Below, piece after piece: positions 4,172 to 5,410 of a stretch of 5,410 bases of DNA (within the stretch, counting starts at the first letter, position 1; the number at the start of each line of letters is the position of its first letter). The notes below the pieces were generated by a model that ran no database searches, was not told the DNA's origin, and was given only the letters and a program-made list of their open reading frames with translations. Origin of the DNA: Acidobacteriaceae bacterium (GTDB lineage: Bacteria; Acidobacteriota; Terriglobia; Terriglobales; Acidobacteriaceae); contig PMGP01000297.1 in NCBI GenBank assembly GCA_003156235.1, positions 1-5,410 of the forward strand, written 5' to 3'. The position numbers and the translations under genes were made by a program.

Positions 4172-5410
4172 TCAGGCGGACTCAGAAGCAGCTGCGGCGG
4201 GCGGAAAGACGCGCAGGCGTTCGACGCGGCGATCAGTGGAGGCGACGACCTCCATGCGCAGGCCGGCGGATTCCAGCAAGACAACTTCGCCGGCGAGCGG
4301 GATGCGGCCTTCTATCTCGCTGACCAGGCCGCCGAGCGTTGTCGCGTCGTAGGCTTCGCCGAGATCGCTCAGGCCGGCCTGCTCACCGAAGAGATCAGGC
4401 AACTGATCGACAGGAAAGTTGCCCGGAACCAGCCAGACGCCGCCGGGCTCGCGCTGCGGCTCCGCATCATCCTCGTGCTCGTCGTGGATTTCGCCGACGA
4501 TCTCTTCGAGCAAGTCTTCGATGGTGACCAGGCCGGAGACGCCTCCATACTCATCAATCACGACGCGCATGTGCTGCTTCTCACGTTGCATCTCGCGCAA
4601 CAGTTCGTAAACTCGCTTGGTCTCTGGGACGAAGACCGCCGGGTGTTGGATGCTGGCCACGGTGCGGGTGCGAGCTTCTTCGTCTGTAATCTGCAGCAGG
4701 TCATGCGCAAAGGCGATGCCGGTAATGTTGTCAATGGAGCCGGAATAAACCGGGACGCGAGAGAAGTTGTGCTCGCGCAACAAAACGAGAAACGCTTCAA
4801 GGGTGATGTTCTCAGGCACGGCGAAAATTGCCGGGCGCGGGGTCATCACCTCGCGAACCAGCTTGTCGCCGAATTCGACGGCGGAGCGGATCAGCTCGCG
4901 GTCGCTCTCTTCGAGGATGCCCTCCTCTTCGCCGGCTTCGAGCAGAGCCTCCACATCGTCGGCGGTCTCTTCTTCCGGAGTAGATGGCTCCTCGGCCAGC
5001 GAGGCCACTGAAAAGAAGAAGCGGACGAAGACGGTGATGGGCGTCATCAGCCAGAGCAGAAATCGAATGGCCCAGACGAGACGCCGAGCCCAGCGACCGC
5101 GAGTGCGGTTGAAAAGCAGCGTGGGCAAAAGCTGGTTGCAGAAGACCACCACCAGCACCAGGGCAAGAACGGCCTGGATAATTTCTGCAGGCGTGGGACG
5201 GGCGAGAAGCGGGGCACGATCGAAGAGGACGGCGCCGAAGCCCAGCGCGATCAGGCCCAGGGCGAGCTGCTGCAAGACCGCCGCGCAGATCGACGCGTGC
5301 TCGCGGGTGAGGCCAAGTTGCGGCTCGACCAACTCCTCCCAGGCGTCGAGATTCTCTTCGATTTCGCGGGTGAGGATCTTGCCGAACTCGGAGTAGACGC
5401 GGCTGATGTA
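4172..5410 (-). CDS. CorC/HlyC (CNNM-related) membrane protein with CBS pair, N-terminus outside window
   Basis: This frame is open to the right edge, so the start lies outside; 412 residues are visible. Numbering from the edge, a short stretch (YISRVYSEFGKILTRE) precedes three hydrophobic segments at about 43-63, 75-94 and 112-136, matching the DUF21/CNNM-type membrane domain. An acidic linker follows (about 143-185), then a CBS pair: CBS1 from REVMTPR (186-192) to about 241 and CBS2 about 248-306 with DEYGG (286-290) and GLVTIEDLLEEIVGEI. A CorC_HlyC C-terminal domain (about 320-402) ends the protein. The family is linked to magnesium/cobalt export or ion homeostasis at the inner membrane, with the CBS pair binding adenine nucleotides; the old 'hemolysin' label is misleading. 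An internal TTG at 5332 is not the start, since the family-like sequence continues upstream of it. The gene precedes the exported protein gene and era on the same strand, a corC-era neighbourhood that is common in bacteria. Confidence 0.93.
   Translation of the reverse strand, partial: YISRVYSEFGKILTREIEENLDAWEELVEPQLGLTREHASICAAVLQQLALGLIALGFGAVLFDRAPLLARPTPAEIIQAVLALVLVVVFCNQLLPTLLFNRTRGRWARRLVWAIRFLLWLMTPITVFVRFFFSVASLAEEPSTPEEETADDVEALLEAGEEEGILEESDRELIRSAVEFGDKLVREVMTPRPAIFAVPENITLEAFLVLLREHNFSRVPVYSGSIDNITGIAFAHDLLQITDEEARTRTVASIQHPAVFVPETKRVYELLREMQREKQHMRVVIDEYGGVSGLVTIEDLLEEIVGEIHDEHEDDAEPQREPGGVWLVPGNFPVDQLPDLFGEQAGLSDLGEAYDATTLGGLVSEIEGRIPLAGEVVLLESAGLRMEVVASTDRRVERLRVFPPAAAASESA

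Noticed and set aside
4767..5396. Open frame of 209 codons opposite the CorC-type gene.
   Set aside because: Ser/Arg-rich shadow of the recognised CBS-domain protein.

Overview
The window most resembles a chromosomal segment of an acidobacterium (Terriglobia-like). The basis is the moderately high GC, the acidobacterial look of the Era and CorC-type proteins, and a palindromic repeat with TTTA loops of a kind I associate from memory with that phylum. No database check was possible, so the taxonomic call is an inference.

Layout. Positions 1-431 hold no convincing protein gene. They contain a possible promoter (92-121) followed by a stretch (128-312) that folds on paper into a long rod with a length and plan like 6S RNA, then a second strong stem (339-408) in the leader of the next gene. 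A small two-helix membrane protein of unknown function follows (432-710), with a likely intrinsic terminator about 110 bases downstream (818-844). The rest of the 318-base gap before the next gene looks non-coding. A cytosolic GAF-GGDEF signalling enzyme occupies 1029-2054 on the + strand.

The right half is on the - strand and is read from the right edge leftwards: a CorC/HlyC-type membrane protein with a CBS pair (5410-4172, its start lies outside the window), an unrecognised exported protein (4093-3422) with its own RBS and a candidate promoter/operator, and the ribosome-assembly GTPase Era (3327-2068). Era and the GGDEF gene converge with 13 bases between their stop codons.

The most interesting points are these. 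(1) The GGDEF domain has Ser at the guanine-recognition position that is Asp in ordinary diguanylate cyclases (PleD D344). This is the substitution that marks the Hypr GGDEF enzymes, which make 3',3'-cGAMP, and the product-inhibition RxxD site is also lost. (2) Era carries an insertion of about 80 residues in the middle of its GTPase domain, encoded largely by a palindromic repeat element that has been kept in frame. (3) The upstream non-coding region may encode a 6S-like RNA. The corC-era neighbourhood is a common housekeeping arrangement; the exported protein between them looks like an accessory addition.
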